Assembly (NCBI GenBank): GCA_947458275.1
Contig: CANGYR010000004.1
Span: 111,437-175,436, forward strand
Direction of reading: 5' to 3'
DNA from: Chitinophagaceae bacterium
Lineage (GTDB): Bacteria > Bacteroidota > Bacteroidia > Chitinophagales > Chitinophagaceae
Length of the DNA: 64,000 bases
A model generated the notes under the pieces. It ran no database searches, was not told the DNA's origin, and saw nothing but the letters and a program-made list of their open reading frames with translations. Made by a program: the position numbers and the translations under genes. Below, one piece after another: positions 26,844 to 36,834 of this stretch; position 1 is the first letter of the stretch; the number at the start of each line of letters is the position of its first letter.

Positions 26844-27281
26844 CTACACTCTGTGAAAATCTGCTCTCCATTTTTTCACAGACTGCTTTATTTGTTTATT
26901 GCTTAACCCTTCCTTAATAGCTCTGTCTGCAAGTGCTACAAACTCTTCATCTGAAGCAAAACGAAGTGCAATAATCTGTGATAATGTAAGGTCTTTACTC
27001 AATAATTTACCGGTCAAAGCAAAATACCTGAGATTCTCTTCGGATCTGATGGCTCTGTTCTGTGCTATTAGTGCGAACATTCTTGCATAATATCCAATCA
27101 GGATTAATCCCAAACCTAAAAAAGCAATTAAGACAGGGATCAATATTTCTTCCGAGTGATTACGATAGTTATTAAATAGTTTGATTAATGCACCAATCAT
27201 CACCAATAGCCCGAAAAAAATTCCTGAATAATAGCTCTTAGGTGCTAATCTTTTATGATTGTCAAAATTTTGCTCTTGCAT
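26844..27281 (-). CDS. DUF6526 family membrane protein
   Basis: A 145-residue protein with two transmembrane helices (GIFFGLLVMIGALIKLF and LIPVLIAFLGLGLILIGYYA) followed by an amphipathic C-terminal domain (DLTLSQIIALRFASDEEFVAL). The opening MQEQNFDNHKRLAPKSYY is the hallmark of this Bacteroidota family. Its function is unknown. It is convergent with doxX. Confidence 0.75.
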   Translation of the reverse strand: MQEQNFDNHKRLAPKSYYSGIFFGLLVMIGALIKLFNNYRNHSEEILIPVLIAFLGLGLILIGYYARMFALIAQNRAIRSEENLRYFALTGKLLSKDLTLSQIIALRFASDEEFVALADRAIKEGLSNKQIKQSVKKWRADFHRV

Positions 27282-27350
27282 AATGAATGTTTTATTTTTT
27301 AAAGTTACTCTTTTTTGATTCAGACAAAAATAAAATAATACATTTGACTT

Positions 27351-28610
27351 ATGACAAATGCTTCTATCATTACCATTGGAGATGAATTATTAATAGGACA
27401 AGTGATTGACACCAACAGCGCCTGGATGGCTCAACAACTCAATAAAGCAGGCATTAAAGTCATCAGAAGAGTGGCCGTTGGCGATACTCATGATGAAATA
27501 TGGAATGCACTGGATGAAGAATCATCAAAAGCAAATATCATACTCATCACCGGAGGACTAGGGCCTACAGCAGATGATATCACCAAGCCATTATTGTGCA
27601 AATATTTTAATGGCAAGATGATTACAAACAAAGAAGCGCTGGAAAATGTCACCATGCTTTTTGAAAAAGTTTTCAAACGTCCGATGAACGAAAGAAACAT
27701 CAAACAAGCCGAAGTCCCGGATACGTGCACAATACTGCTCAATAAAAGAGGCACTGCACCAGGCATGTGGTTTGAAAAAAACGGTAAAATTTTCGTAAGT
27801 ATGCCAGGAGTTCCTCATGAAATGAAAGGTCTCATGGAGGAGCAAGTAATTCCAAGAATTACCGGATTGTTTTCTCTTGCACGCATTACGCACAGAACAT
27901 TGGTCACCTTTGGCGTTGGTGAATCATTGCTGGCGGAAATGATTACAGATTTTGAAGAAAAACTGCCTGCCCATATCAAACTAGCCTATTTGCCCAATTA
28001 TGGTATCGTGAGATTGAGACTCACGTCAACAACTCCGGAAAAAGATTCCAACGAGCAAGAAATAGATGCTCTTTTCAAAGAACTCCAGGAAATTGTAAAA
28101 GACTGTATTGTTGCAACGGAAGATGAACCCATGGAAAAAACCGTTGGGAGATTACTTCTGGAAAGAAAAAAGACTGTCTCCACGGCGGAGAGCTGTACCG
28201 GCGGTTATATTGCTCATTTGATTACTTCTGTATCCGGCGCCTCTTCGTATTATGAAGGCAGCATGGTGACCTATTCCTATCAGGCAAAGGAAAATCTTTT
28301 AAAGGTAAAAAAAGAAACACTTGAAAAAGAAGGTGCGGTAAGTGAGGCAGTAGTACAGGAAATGGCATCAGGACTATTGAAACATATGCAAACAGATTAT
28401 GCAATTGCCGTTTCAGGAATTATGGGCCCGGGCGGAGGAACACCAGATAAACCAACTGGGACAGTCTGGATTGCCGTTGCCGGTAAACACAATCAAATGA
28501 CAAAGAAATTCCATTTCAGATTTGACAGAGCGAAAAACATACAACTTACAGCAATGAATGCCTTGAATCTCCTCAGGCAGTTTATTTTGTCTGAAGAAAT
28601 AAAATCATAA
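27351..28610 (+). CDS. cinA: CinA: NMN deamidase/competence-damage protein
   Basis: A 419-residue two-domain protein. The N-terminal MoCF-like domain (ITIGDELLIGQVIDTNSAW, TGGLGPTADDIT, MPGVPHEMKGL) belongs to the COG1058 class. The C-terminal CinA domain (VSTAESCTGGYIAHLI, AVSGIMGPGGGTPDKP) is the nicotinamide mononucleotide deamidase/PncC part. The role is in pyridine nucleotide salvage. It is full length and probably followed by the E2 gene with its own promoter. Confidence 0.95.
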   Translation: MTNASIITIGDELLIGQVIDTNSAWMAQQLNKAGIKVIRRVAVGDTHDEIWNALDEESSKANIILITGGLGPTADDITKPLLCKYFNGKMITNKEALENVTMLFEKVFKRPMNERNIKQAEVPDTCTILLNKRGTAPGMWFEKNGKIFVSMPGVPHEMKGLMEEQVIPRITGLFSLARITHRTLVTFGVGESLLAEMITDFEEKLPAHIKLAYLPNYGIVRLRLTSTTPEKDSNEQEIDALFKELQEIVKDCIVATEDEPMEKTVGRLLLERKKTVSTAESCTGGYIAHLITSVSGASSYYEGSMVTYSYQAKENLLKVKKETLEKEGAVSEAVVQEMASGLLKHMQTDYAIAVSGIMGPGGGTPDKPTGTVWIAVAGKHNQMTKKFHFRFDRAKNIQLTAMNALNLLRQFILSEEIKS

Positions 28611-28643
28611 TCCTGGGAATTTTTAAAACATGACCTTTTTACT

Positions 28644-28651
28644 TACTTTTG
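28644..28651 (+). promoter_or_regulatory. Candidate -7 promoter element TACTTTTG
   Basis: A perfect TAnnTTTG match 32 nt before the ATG of the E2 gene. Confidence 0.45.
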
Positions 28652-28683
28652 CCGAATAATTTAAGTTATATAATTGATTGCTT

Positions 28684-30015
28684 ATGAGTTTAGTAGATTT
28701 GATAATGCCAAAACTTGGCGAAAGTATTATGGAAGCCACCATATTGAGATGGCACAAACAGCCGGGAGACAAAGTGGCTATGGACGAAACGATATTGGAT
28801 ATTGCCACCGATAAAGTTGACAGCGAAGTTCCTTCTACTTCAGAAGGCGTTATAGAAGAAATACTCTTTAAAGATAATGATGTTGTTCCAATCGGGACGG
28901 TTATTGCAAAAATAAGATCCGGCAGTGCAGTTGCTGCATCTGCTACCCCAGCCCCTTCAGCTCCTCCTAAAAAAGAATATGAAGAGGCAAAAGTTGTTGA
29001 TGAAATTCCCTTTACGCCTGCATCAAATCCTGTTCCATTATCAGGCGCGGGTTCAATCAGATTTTATTCACCCCTTGTATTAAATATTGCTCAGAGTGAA
29101 GGTATCGGCATGGCTGAGTTGGAAAATATTCCCGGAACCGGTCAGGATGGAAGAGTGAGTAAAAAAGATATTCTTGCCTATGTTGCAAACAGAAGTAAAT
29201 CTGCTGTTGCTACTGTTCAACCGGTTGTTGTTCAGCAACAGCAAGTGGCTGTTGTCAACAAACCTGCTGAGCAGCCTCGCGAACAGGCCCCGGTTGTATA
29301 CACTGGAAATGTGGAGATTATTGAAATGGACCGCATGCGTAAGTTGATTGCGAAACACATGGTGGACAGTAAAAAAACAAGTCCGCATGTAACCAGTTTT
29401 GCTGAATGCGATGTAACGAATCTGGTGCTATGGAGAGATAGAGTTAAAAAAGAATTTGAAAGAAGAGAAGGCGAAAAAATCACCTTCACGCCCCTTTTCA
29501 TTGAAGCCATTGTAAAATGCATCAAGAAATATCCGATGATGAGCAGTTCTGTTGATGGCGAGAGAATCATCATTAAGAAAGACCTCAATATTGGTATGGC
29601 CACTGCCCTTCCTTCGGGCAACTTAATTGTTCCGGTTATAAAAAATGCGGACCAGCTTAATTTGGTTGGGTTAACCAAACAGGTGAACGGATTGGCAAAT
29701 GCGGCAAGAAATAATAAATTAAAACCTGATGATACTACCGGGGGGACATTCACCCTCACGAATGTAGGCACTTTTGGCAGTATCATGGGCACTCCCATCA
29801 TCAATCAACCACAAGTAGCTATTATGGCTGTTGGTGCTATTAAAAAAAGACCGATGGTGATTGAAACTCCTCAGGGCGATACCATTGGTATCCGCCATAT
29901 GATGTATATTTCATTGAGCTACGACCACCGCATTATCGACGGAGGATTGGGATCAACCTTCCTTAATGCCGTTAGTAAAGAGCTGGAGAATTTCGATCCC
30001 GGAAGAGCCATCTGA
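28684..30015 (+). CDS. Dihydrolipoamide acyltransferase (2-oxo acid dehydrogenase E2)
   Basis: A 443-residue E2 subunit. The lipoyl domain has Lys44 in ATDKVDSEVPS. A Pro/Ala linker is followed by a peripheral subunit-binding domain (FYSPLVLNIAQSEGIGM, GTGQDGRVSKKDI). The catalytic acyltransferase domain ends with SYDHRIIDGGLGS (His415, Asp419). It may belong to a branched-chain or generic 2-oxoacid complex; E1 and E3 genes are not adjacent, so substrate assignment is open. The ATG at 28684 is preferred over a TTG two codons earlier. Confidence 0.93.
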   Translation: MSLVDLIMPKLGESIMEATILRWHKQPGDKVAMDETILDIATDKVDSEVPSTSEGVIEEILFKDNDVVPIGTVIAKIRSGSAVAASATPAPSAPPKKEYEEAKVVDEIPFTPASNPVPLSGAGSIRFYSPLVLNIAQSEGIGMAELENIPGTGQDGRVSKKDILAYVANRSKSAVATVQPVVVQQQQVAVVNKPAEQPREQAPVVYTGNVEIIEMDRMRKLIAKHMVDSKKTSPHVTSFAECDVTNLVLWRDRVKKEFERREGEKITFTPLFIEAIVKCIKKYPMMSSSVDGERIIIKKDLNIGMATALPSGNLIVPVIKNADQLNLVGLTKQVNGLANAARNNKLKPDDTTGGTFTLTNVGTFGSIMGTPIINQPQVAIMAVGAIKKRPMVIETPQGDTIGIRHMMYISLSYDHRIIDGGLGSTFLNAVSKELENFDPGRAI

Positions 30016-30042
30016 TTTATTGTATCATTTTTTCTTTCTATC

Positions 30043-30072
30043 TTATACACAACCCTGTGGATATGTGTATAA
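30043..30072. other. Three overlapping/adjacent DnaA-box-like 9-mers
   Basis: TTATACACA (30043-30051), TGTGGATAT (30056-30064, reverse of ATATCCACA) and TGTGTATAA (30064-30072, reverse of TTATACACA) lie within 30 bp, followed by about 190 bp of very AT-rich non-coding DNA. The outer two fit TTATnCACA exactly. The same sequence is a 9-bp-arm inverted repeat with T-rich flank, so a transcription terminator for the E2 gene is an alternative reading. Confidence 0.4.
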
Positions 30073-30267
30073 TTATTTACTATTTTTTTCTCCAATTTAA
30101 TGGATTGAGTCATTGATTTTTATAATTTTAGCATCGTTATTATATACCTTAATAGTCGCATTTGATTTACTGAGTATATTACAGTTGTTATTTAAATTGA
30201 TCGATTGTAAGTTTAATTCAACACAACTATTTATAAATTATAAATACTAATCCAAAACTATTTAAAA

Positions 30268-31068
30268 ATGATCCGACGTATTCTGTTTTTTTCTTTCGCT
30301 ATTTTAATGTTTGCATCCTGCAGACAATCAAAGAAAATTTCTGAAAAAATTGCTGCAGTTCAAAACAAACTGATCAACCCCGACTCTACATTACAGGATA
30401 AGCAAAAAACAGGTATTGATTTAATCGCAAATGGCAGCGATCCATCTGAATGGAATCTTGAATTAGATCTTGACAAAGAACTTGTATTTACATCTAACAA
30501 TCTTAATGTAAGAGCTTCTTCAATTAAGCTGCTTCCTGTTGCAGATATGAATGGAGTTAGTTATGGCGCAACCACTGATGTCGGCCCTATTGTAATTAAT
30601 GTTTTCAATGAAAAATGTAATAAAGAAGGCTATGTAAATAATTTACTTAACAAAAGAATAGAAGTTAATTTCAATGACAGTATAAATATCTTTAAAGGAT
30701 GTGGTAATTATACTTACAATTCAAGAATCAATCACAGATGGATGCTGGAATACATTGATACCGTAAAACAACTGGAGTGGTCTTATGCAAGAGGTTTACC
30801 AAGAATGGAAATGAACATGACAGAAGGAAAGATGTTTGGTTTCGATGGTTGTAACGAAGTGTCCGCTAAAATTGAAGTCAGAGGCAAAAGAATTAAATTC
30901 TCCAATATATGGAACAATAAGTCAATTAACTGCTCCAACAAACTCGGGAAACAACTTTATGCGGACTTAGTGAGTGGACAACTGCTTGAGTACAAATTAA
31001 TAAACGATAAATTGATTCTCTATGTCGCAGGAGATAAGAGATTGATTTTTAAACATCCGAAAAAATAA
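30268..31068 (+). CDS. META domain lipoprotein
   Basis: A 266-residue protein with lipobox LMFASC at the end of its signal peptide. An N-terminal domain (about 30-155) of unknown type contains FKGCGNYT. The C-terminal META/HslJ-like domain (about 160-266) begins RWMLEYIDTVKQLEW, with GFDGCNEVSAKIEV and the second Cys in SINCSN. META domains occur in envelope stress proteins such as HslJ. It is probably outer-membrane-anchored. The upstream 250 bp are AT-rich and hold the DnaA-box-like cluster. Confidence 0.75.
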   Translation: MIRRILFFSFAILMFASCRQSKKISEKIAAVQNKLINPDSTLQDKQKTGIDLIANGSDPSEWNLELDLDKELVFTSNNLNVRASSIKLLPVADMNGVSYGATTDVGPIVINVFNEKCNKEGYVNNLLNKRIEVNFNDSINIFKGCGNYTYNSRINHRWMLEYIDTVKQLEWSYARGLPRMEMNMTEGKMFGFDGCNEVSAKIEVRGKRIKFSNIWNNKSINCSNKLGKQLYADLVSGQLLEYKLINDKLILYVAGDKRLIFKHPKK

Positions 31069-31073
31069 TACTA

Positions 31074-31616
31074 CTATTCTCCGGAGCCTTTCTCTCCTAC
31101 AAACCATTGCTCTTTGTTTTTGAATAAAACATTGAATGTGGTTAAAGACCCGTAGATACGAGTGATATACTGCTGTAAATTCACTTTATCTTCATCGCTC
31201 AACAATTTGTGAGCATTGATTTGTTGCTCCATCACACGCAGTCTGTCCCTTAGCATTACTATTTTGTGGAAAAATACATCAATAGGTACCTCTTTGGCTT
31301 TCTGAGTTTTATCTGCCGGCTGCAGAAGCATCGCTCCACCTTTCCATCTCTCGCCCAGTGGAACAATTTCGCTGGCATCAGACCATAATCTCAAAATCTT
31401 TAACAAAGACCTCTCTACCTCTGATACAGTCTCAACTTCAACAGTGACATTTTCCGGAATAATCTCGTCCAAATTTGAATCGGTCTTATCAATCTCCTTT
31501 ACACCTGAATTAATGAAAGAAATAATGTAAGTAGCATAACGAACTCCTACGATTACGCCAGGGCCATGATGAGTGTGCTGTAAGCGAGTGCCTATACCTA
31601 AATTCAGCTGTTCCAT
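31074..31616 (-). CDS. Conserved hypothetical protein, possible CarD-like N-terminus
   Basis: A 180-residue soluble protein. The N-terminus, LNLGIGTRLQHTHHGPGVIVGV, has the pattern of a small SH3-like/CarD-type barrel (HxGxGxI). The C-terminal half (VFFHKIVMLRDRLRVMEQQI through LQQYITRIYGSL) is helical. I do not know its function. It ends 5 bp from the convergent META gene. There is no signal peptide, so it is probably cytoplasmic. Confidence 0.6.
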   Translation of the reverse strand: MEQLNLGIGTRLQHTHHGPGVIVGVRYATYIISFINSGVKEIDKTDSNLDEIIPENVTVEVETVSEVERSLLKILRLWSDASEIVPLGERWKGGAMLLQPADKTQKAKEVPIDVFFHKIVMLRDRLRVMEQQINAHKLLSDEDKVNLQQYITRIYGSLTTFNVLFKNKEQWFVGEKGSGE

Positions 31617-31717
31617 ATTCTTTACTTTTTATACCTGCAAAATAATAAAAATGAGTCTGATTGAACAATTTAGTGACTTATCAAAAGATAATTGTTTTTT
31701 TGAAATATCTTTAGCAA

Positions 31718-34144
31718 ATGAACAAAATACTCACCTTCACCTTATTTGTTATTATCTCTGCGGCAAATCTTTATGCCCAGGATAGTTTTATTTTAACTGC
31801 CCGGCAATCACGCGGAATCGTTTTTGTTGAAACTCCCGTAGGCAAATGGAGGTTTTCAACTTTACCCAATGGAATCGTTAAGACGATATTTACCCCTATG
31901 GGCAGCGACAAAAATGAATTAATTTCTGATGCTGTTATTGCAAATGAAAGTTTGGAAGTCGCTACAATAAAAAAAGAAAAAAAACAGGCCATCATATCCT
32001 GGAGCAATTCTGGCAAAATTACAGTGAGCAAAGATGGCGTCAAATATGAATTGAATAAATCAACCTCACTTCAATTAGTTAATACACATTACAGCAAAGA
32101 AGAAAGAGGTGTTAGTTTCTCTCTCAAGTCTGATGAAAAAATATTCGGTTTAGGAGAGCGAAGCATCCCCATGAACAGACGCGGTTATAAATTAAGTCTT
32201 TACAACAATCCCTGGTATGGATACAGCACCAATGCAGATGCACTGAATTTTAGCGTGCCATTTGTTTTATCAGACAAACACTATGCGTTACTGTTAGACA
32301 ATCCTGCAAAGGGATATGTAGATATAGGCAAATCTGATTCTTCGCAAATGAAGTACTCCGTCATAAGCGGCGCTGTCTGCTTCTACATTATCCCGGGAGA
32401 AGATTACAAAAAAATCATGTCCAATTACAGCATCCTTGTCGGCTCACAGCCACTGCCACCCAGATGGGCAATGGGAAATTTCCTGAGTAGATTCGGATAT
32501 ACAGATGAGGTACAGGCTAAAGAAATCCATAAAAAAATGAAACAGGACAGTGTCCCTGCTGATGCCATCATATTTGATTTGTTCTGGTTTGGAGACAGCA
32601 TCAAAAACACTATGGGCAATCTTTCCTGGGTGAATAAAAAGGCATGGCCTAACCCAAAAAAAATGATGGCAGATTTCAAACAAGAACATATCAAAAGCAT
32701 ACTGATTACAGAACCGTTTTTTTTGAAATCCTCGCTCAATTATGATAACTCAGTCAAATACCATGCGACGGACAGCGCAGGAAATCCATTTGTATTGACT
32801 GATTTTTATTTCGGTCAGGGCGGATTGATAGATATCTTCAGGAAAGATGCGCAACAGTGGTTCTTTGGTGAATATAAAAAACAAATGAACAATGGCGTCA
32901 GCGGATGGTGGGGCGATTTAGGTGAGCCGGAAAAACATCCTGCCCAATTGTACCATAATCTGAAAGATTTAGGTTTTAACAGAAAATTCTCCGCTGATGA
33001 AGTGCACAATATATATGGTCACTACTGGAGCAAGACGTTGTTCTATCAGTTTATCAAAAACTATCCTACCAAAAGATTATTCCATCTGAACAGAAGCGGC
33101 TATGCAGGATCACCTAGATATGCCTCTTTCCCGTGGTCAGGTGATGTAAGCAGAAGTTGGGATGGATTAAAAGCGCAACTACCGCTTATGCAGGGCATGA
33201 GTATCAGCGGCATCCCCTATATACACAGCGATGCCGGCGGCTTCGCCGGCGGCGATCGAGATTCGGAACTCTATATCCGCTGGCTGCAGTTTGCCGCATT
33301 CACCCCCATCTATCGCCCTCACGGAACCGCACTCGGCCGTATTGAACCTTCTGTTAGGGATATACCGAGCGAATCTGCTCTTTGGGAGGAGCCGGCCAGA
33401 TCTCTGGGAAAAGAAGTAGCAGTTACCCGTTACCGTTGGCTGCCATACAATTATACACTTTGTTACCAGCAATCTAAAAATACCAAGCCACTTGTGACTC
33501 CCCTGTTCTTTTTAAATGCTTTGGACAGCAATCTTTACAAAGCTGAAGATCAGTTCCTCTGGGGCGAACAGGTGATGGTAGTTCCTATTACTGAAAAGGG
33601 ACAAAAAATAAAAACCTACTATATCCCTAATGGCTACTGGACCAATGTTTACTCCGGCAAAATAATCAGCGGACCACAATGGTATACTGACAGCACAATT
33701 TCAATTGAAAACATACCGTTGTATGCCGCCGAAGGAAGTTTTATTCCTCAAAGTGAGAAAATGATGCATACAGAAGAATACGGAGAAAAAGCGCTGAACA
33801 TCAATTATTATATTTCTGCTAAACCAAGCAGTTATGAGTTGTATGAAGATGATGGAGAAAATCCTGATGCTATCAACAGCAATCAATTTGAACTGATTAG
33901 TTTTAAAAGCTCCGGCGTGAAAAAGTCAACCACCATAACCATTTCTGGAAATGGTGGTACCTACAAAGGAATGTATAGCAAAAGAAAAATGACAGTGAAC
34001 ATACCCAATCTACCATTTGTTCAGTCAGTCATGGTTAATGGTAAAAAGTTGACTTCTACAACCCTAATCAACAAAAACATAAACGGAATTTCAATACCAC
34101 TTGAGTACTCGCATAAACCAATTGTAATCAATCTTTCTCTGTAA
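31718..34144 (+). CDS. Glycoside hydrolase family 31 (alpha-glucosidase/xylosidase type)
   Basis: An 808-residue secreted enzyme with signal peptide (ILTFTLFVIISAANLYAQ). It has an N-terminal beta-sandwich, a (beta/alpha)8 barrel, then C-terminal beta domains (DUF5110-like, YYISAKPSSYELYEDDGEN). The nucleophile is predicted as Asp400 in WWGDLGEPE and the acid/base as Asp476 in WSGDVSRSWDG; both are GH31 signatures. Substrate specificity cannot be fixed by eye. It is 17 bp upstream of a second glycosidase, so the two probably form an operon for periplasmic breakdown of alpha-linked oligosaccharides. Confidence 0.93.
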   Translation: MNKILTFTLFVIISAANLYAQDSFILTARQSRGIVFVETPVGKWRFSTLPNGIVKTIFTPMGSDKNELISDAVIANESLEVATIKKEKKQAIISWSNSGKITVSKDGVKYELNKSTSLQLVNTHYSKEERGVSFSLKSDEKIFGLGERSIPMNRRGYKLSLYNNPWYGYSTNADALNFSVPFVLSDKHYALLLDNPAKGYVDIGKSDSSQMKYSVISGAVCFYIIPGEDYKKIMSNYSILVGSQPLPPRWAMGNFLSRFGYTDEVQAKEIHKKMKQDSVPADAIIFDLFWFGDSIKNTMGNLSWVNKKAWPNPKKMMADFKQEHIKSILITEPFFLKSSLNYDNSVKYHATDSAGNPFVLTDFYFGQGGLIDIFRKDAQQWFFGEYKKQMNNGVSGWWGDLGEPEKHPAQLYHNLKDLGFNRKFSADEVHNIYGHYWSKTLFYQFIKNYPTKRLFHLNRSGYAGSPRYASFPWSGDVSRSWDGLKAQLPLMQGMSISGIPYIHSDAGGFAGGDRDSELYIRWLQFAAFTPIYRPHGTALGRIEPSVRDIPSESALWEEPARSLGKEVAVTRYRWLPYNYTLCYQQSKNTKPLVTPLFFLNALDSNLYKAEDQFLWGEQVMVVPITEKGQKIKTYYIPNGYWTNVYSGKIISGPQWYTDSTISIENIPLYAAEGSFIPQSEKMMHTEEYGEKALNINYYISAKPSSYELYEDDGENPDAINSNQFELISFKSSGVKKSTTITISGNGGTYKGMYSKRKMTVNIPNLPFVQSVMVNGKKLTSTTLINKNINGISIPLEYSHKPIVINLSL

Positions 34145-34161
34145 ACACTTAATAAAATATA

Positions 34162-36834
34162 ATGTCAAAATATATTTTTATCATTTCCTTTTTTTTACTT
34201 TTTTCATTTCATCCAACAATAGCTCAACAGAAAGCTATTTACTCATCTGATGCTTTCCGCGTTTACGCCGACAGTATTATTCAAGGAAAATTCAAAGCCA
34301 TTGCTAAATCAGACAAAGAAATATCCTCCAATTACCAAAGTCCCGCTTATTTGTCTCAAAGCCCCTCTATCATTTTTAAATTCAGTATCAACTGCAAGGA
34401 CAATGAAATGAAACCGGGGGTAGACCATCGCATCAATTGTATTGGCACGAACACCGAAACACCTTTGATTAAATTTGGTGAACAATATGTCGATACAACA
34501 AAAGTTATGGAAAATCAGTATTTGCAGCCCGACAGCCGTCTGCATATTCGTGTTGACATGAGACACGTGTACGCTGATTTTAAAAAACAGGGATATTTTG
34601 TTACTTATAATGGCAACAAAATTTATCAATCGGATTTTAAAGGACTGTATGTAGCAGGCGCCACCGAACCACTTTCCTGGGATTTTGACAATCTGTTTCA
34701 GAAAGACCAATTGACACTTAAAGACCCTGATGGAGATGGCATTTATGAAACGACTGTCATTTTAAACGAACAGAAAAAAACAAGTGACATTGCTTCCACG
34801 TGGCAACTCACAAAAGATATCAGCGCCTTCCCGTCATTTGAATCCGGAAAAAAAATGATGGATGCATTGTACAACATGTCAATTGAAGAAATGATCAATG
34901 CCGTAGAGCCCGACAGCACATTCAGAACAGGAAAAGAATGGGCCGGTGTATGGACGAGGGATATCAGTTACAGTATTATTCTTTCCATGGCTTATCTGCA
35001 ACCCAGAGTGGCTATGTACAGTCTGCTTAGAAAAGTACAAAAAGGAAAAATAATACAGGATACCGGTACGGGAGGCGCCTACCCTGTCTCAACAGACAGG
35101 ATGATATGGGCCGTAGCGGCCTGGGAACTTTTTAAAGCTACAGGAGACAATGACTGGCTGCAAAAAAGTTTTGAGATTATAAAAAAATCAGCAGAAGATG
35201 ATATGCATAATGCACATGACCCTCTAACGGGAATGGTTAAAGGCGAATCATCTTTTCTCGATTGGCGAGAGCAGACTTATCCCAAATGGATGCAGCCGGC
35301 CGATATATTTGAATCTGAAAATCTGGGAACAAATGCCATTCACTTTCAGGCAAACAAAGTACTGGCAGAAATGGCTGCGCTGTTAAATAAAAAAGATGAT
35401 GTAAATAAATACAACTCTGTTGCTGAGAAGATAAAACAAGGCATCAATAAACATCTCTGGATGAAGGACAAAGGGTATTACGGTCAATACCTTTATGGCA
35501 ATCCATATAAAATACGCTCCCCACGCTCAGAAGCACTGGGAGAAGCACTATGTGTATTGTTTGATATTGCTGACAGCACTCAAAAACAATCCATCATAAA
35601 AAATACTCCTCAGACTATCTTTGGCATTCCCTGCATTTATCCTCAAATCCCCGGCATCCCTCCCTATCACAATAATGCCGTCTGGCCATTTGTGGAATCT
35701 TACTGGGCGATGGCAGCTGCTAAAACAGGCAATGAAACGGCCCTGATAAAAAGCATCAGTTCAATTTATCGTCCTGCCGCATTATTTCTTACCAATAAAG
35801 AAAACTTTGTAGCTGAAAATGGCGATTACAAAGGGACGCAGATCAACTCAAGTAATATGCTCTGGAGTTTATCGGGCAATATTGCTTTGGTGCACAAAAT
35901 ACTTTTCGGAATTCGCTTTGAGAAAGATGGATTGAGTTTTAGTCCCTTTGTTCCGGAGAGTTTTAAGGGCAAGATGCAATTAAAAAATTTTCGATACAAA
36001 AATGCTTTGCTCAATATTGAAATTGAAGGACATGGCAATATTGTTGAGGAATTCATGATTGATGAAAAAGAATCAAACAAACGCTTTATTCCTGATGAAA
36101 TGACCGGCATACATAACATCTATATAAAACTATCCGGCAATAAAACGGGTGGAACAATCAATGTAATGAAAAATAATTTTTCCCCTGTGTCACCTTCTTT
36201 AATCCATAACGGAAATGCCTTACAGATTACAGACAGAAAAAATGAATTCAATTACAAAATATTACTTAACGGAAAAAAGACTGCATCAGTCGATAAAATC
36301 ATTTCGGACAAAAAACCATCATTAAAAATTTATCAGGCGATTGCTATAGATAAAAAAACAGGAATAGAGTCTTTTGCCTCTGAACCAATCAGAATCATTG
36401 ACGGCAAACATGAAAGCATATACGAAATAGAAAGCCACACCCCTGCTGTTGAATTGAATTACAAAGGATTTTCCGGAAAAGGATTTTCAGAAATCAGTAA
36501 AGAGAAAAATACAACCATCAGCATTCCGGTTGAAGTAGCTGCCGATGGTAAGTACAGTCTTGATTTCAGGTATTCCAATGGCAGTGGCCCTGTGAACACA
36601 GAAAACAAATGTGCTATCAGAACTTTATATGTGGATGAAAAACCAATCGGCGTAACTGTATTTCCTCAAAGAGGCAATGAAGAATGGTCTAACTGGGGAT
36701 ATAGCAATGCTTTAACTGCCTATCTTAAAAAAGGAAAGCACCAAATTAAGCTGGTTTTTGAAGAGGCCAATAACAATATGAATGTTGACGTCAACAGAGC
36801 GATGCTGGATTATTTGAGAATTGTTCCAATGTAA
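34162..36834 (+). CDS. Six-hairpin (alpha/alpha)6 glycosidase with C-terminal CBM
   Basis: An 890-residue secreted protein (signal peptide IFIISFFLLFSFHPTIAQ). It has an N-terminal beta domain and then a catalytic alpha/alpha barrel (about residues 225-600) with WAGVWTRDISYS, VKGESSFLDWREQTY and SEALGEALCVLFD, typical of the trehalase/MGH-like clan. The C-terminal ~130 residues (YEIESHTPAVELNYKGF onward, ending NRAMLDYLRIVPM) look like a CBM6/35 carbohydrate-binding sandwich. The substrate is unknown. It is encoded immediately after the GH31 gene, which suggests action on a common glycan. Confidence 0.85.
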   Translation: MSKYIFIISFFLLFSFHPTIAQQKAIYSSDAFRVYADSIIQGKFKAIAKSDKEISSNYQSPAYLSQSPSIIFKFSINCKDNEMKPGVDHRINCIGTNTETPLIKFGEQYVDTTKVMENQYLQPDSRLHIRVDMRHVYADFKKQGYFVTYNGNKIYQSDFKGLYVAGATEPLSWDFDNLFQKDQLTLKDPDGDGIYETTVILNEQKKTSDIASTWQLTKDISAFPSFESGKKMMDALYNMSIEEMINAVEPDSTFRTGKEWAGVWTRDISYSIILSMAYLQPRVAMYSLLRKVQKGKIIQDTGTGGAYPVSTDRMIWAVAAWELFKATGDNDWLQKSFEIIKKSAEDDMHNAHDPLTGMVKGESSFLDWREQTYPKWMQPADIFESENLGTNAIHFQANKVLAEMAALLNKKDDVNKYNSVAEKIKQGINKHLWMKDKGYYGQYLYGNPYKIRSPRSEALGEALCVLFDIADSTQKQSIIKNTPQTIFGIPCIYPQIPGIPPYHNNAVWPFVESYWAMAAAKTGNETALIKSISSIYRPAALFLTNKENFVAENGDYKGTQINSSNMLWSLSGNIALVHKILFGIRFEKDGLSFSPFVPESFKGKMQLKNFRYKNALLNIEIEGHGNIVEEFMIDEKESNKRFIPDEMTGIHNIYIKLSGNKTGGTINVMKNNFSPVSPSLIHNGNALQITDRKNEFNYKILLNGKKTASVDKIISDKKPSLKIYQAIAIDKKTGIESFASEPIRIIDGKHESIYEIESHTPAVELNYKGFSGKGFSEISKEKNTTISIPVEVAADGKYSLDFRYSNGSGPVNTENKCAIRTLYVDEKPIGVTVFPQRGNEEWSNWGYSNALTAYLKKGKHQIKLVFEEANNNMNVDVNRAMLDYLRIVPM

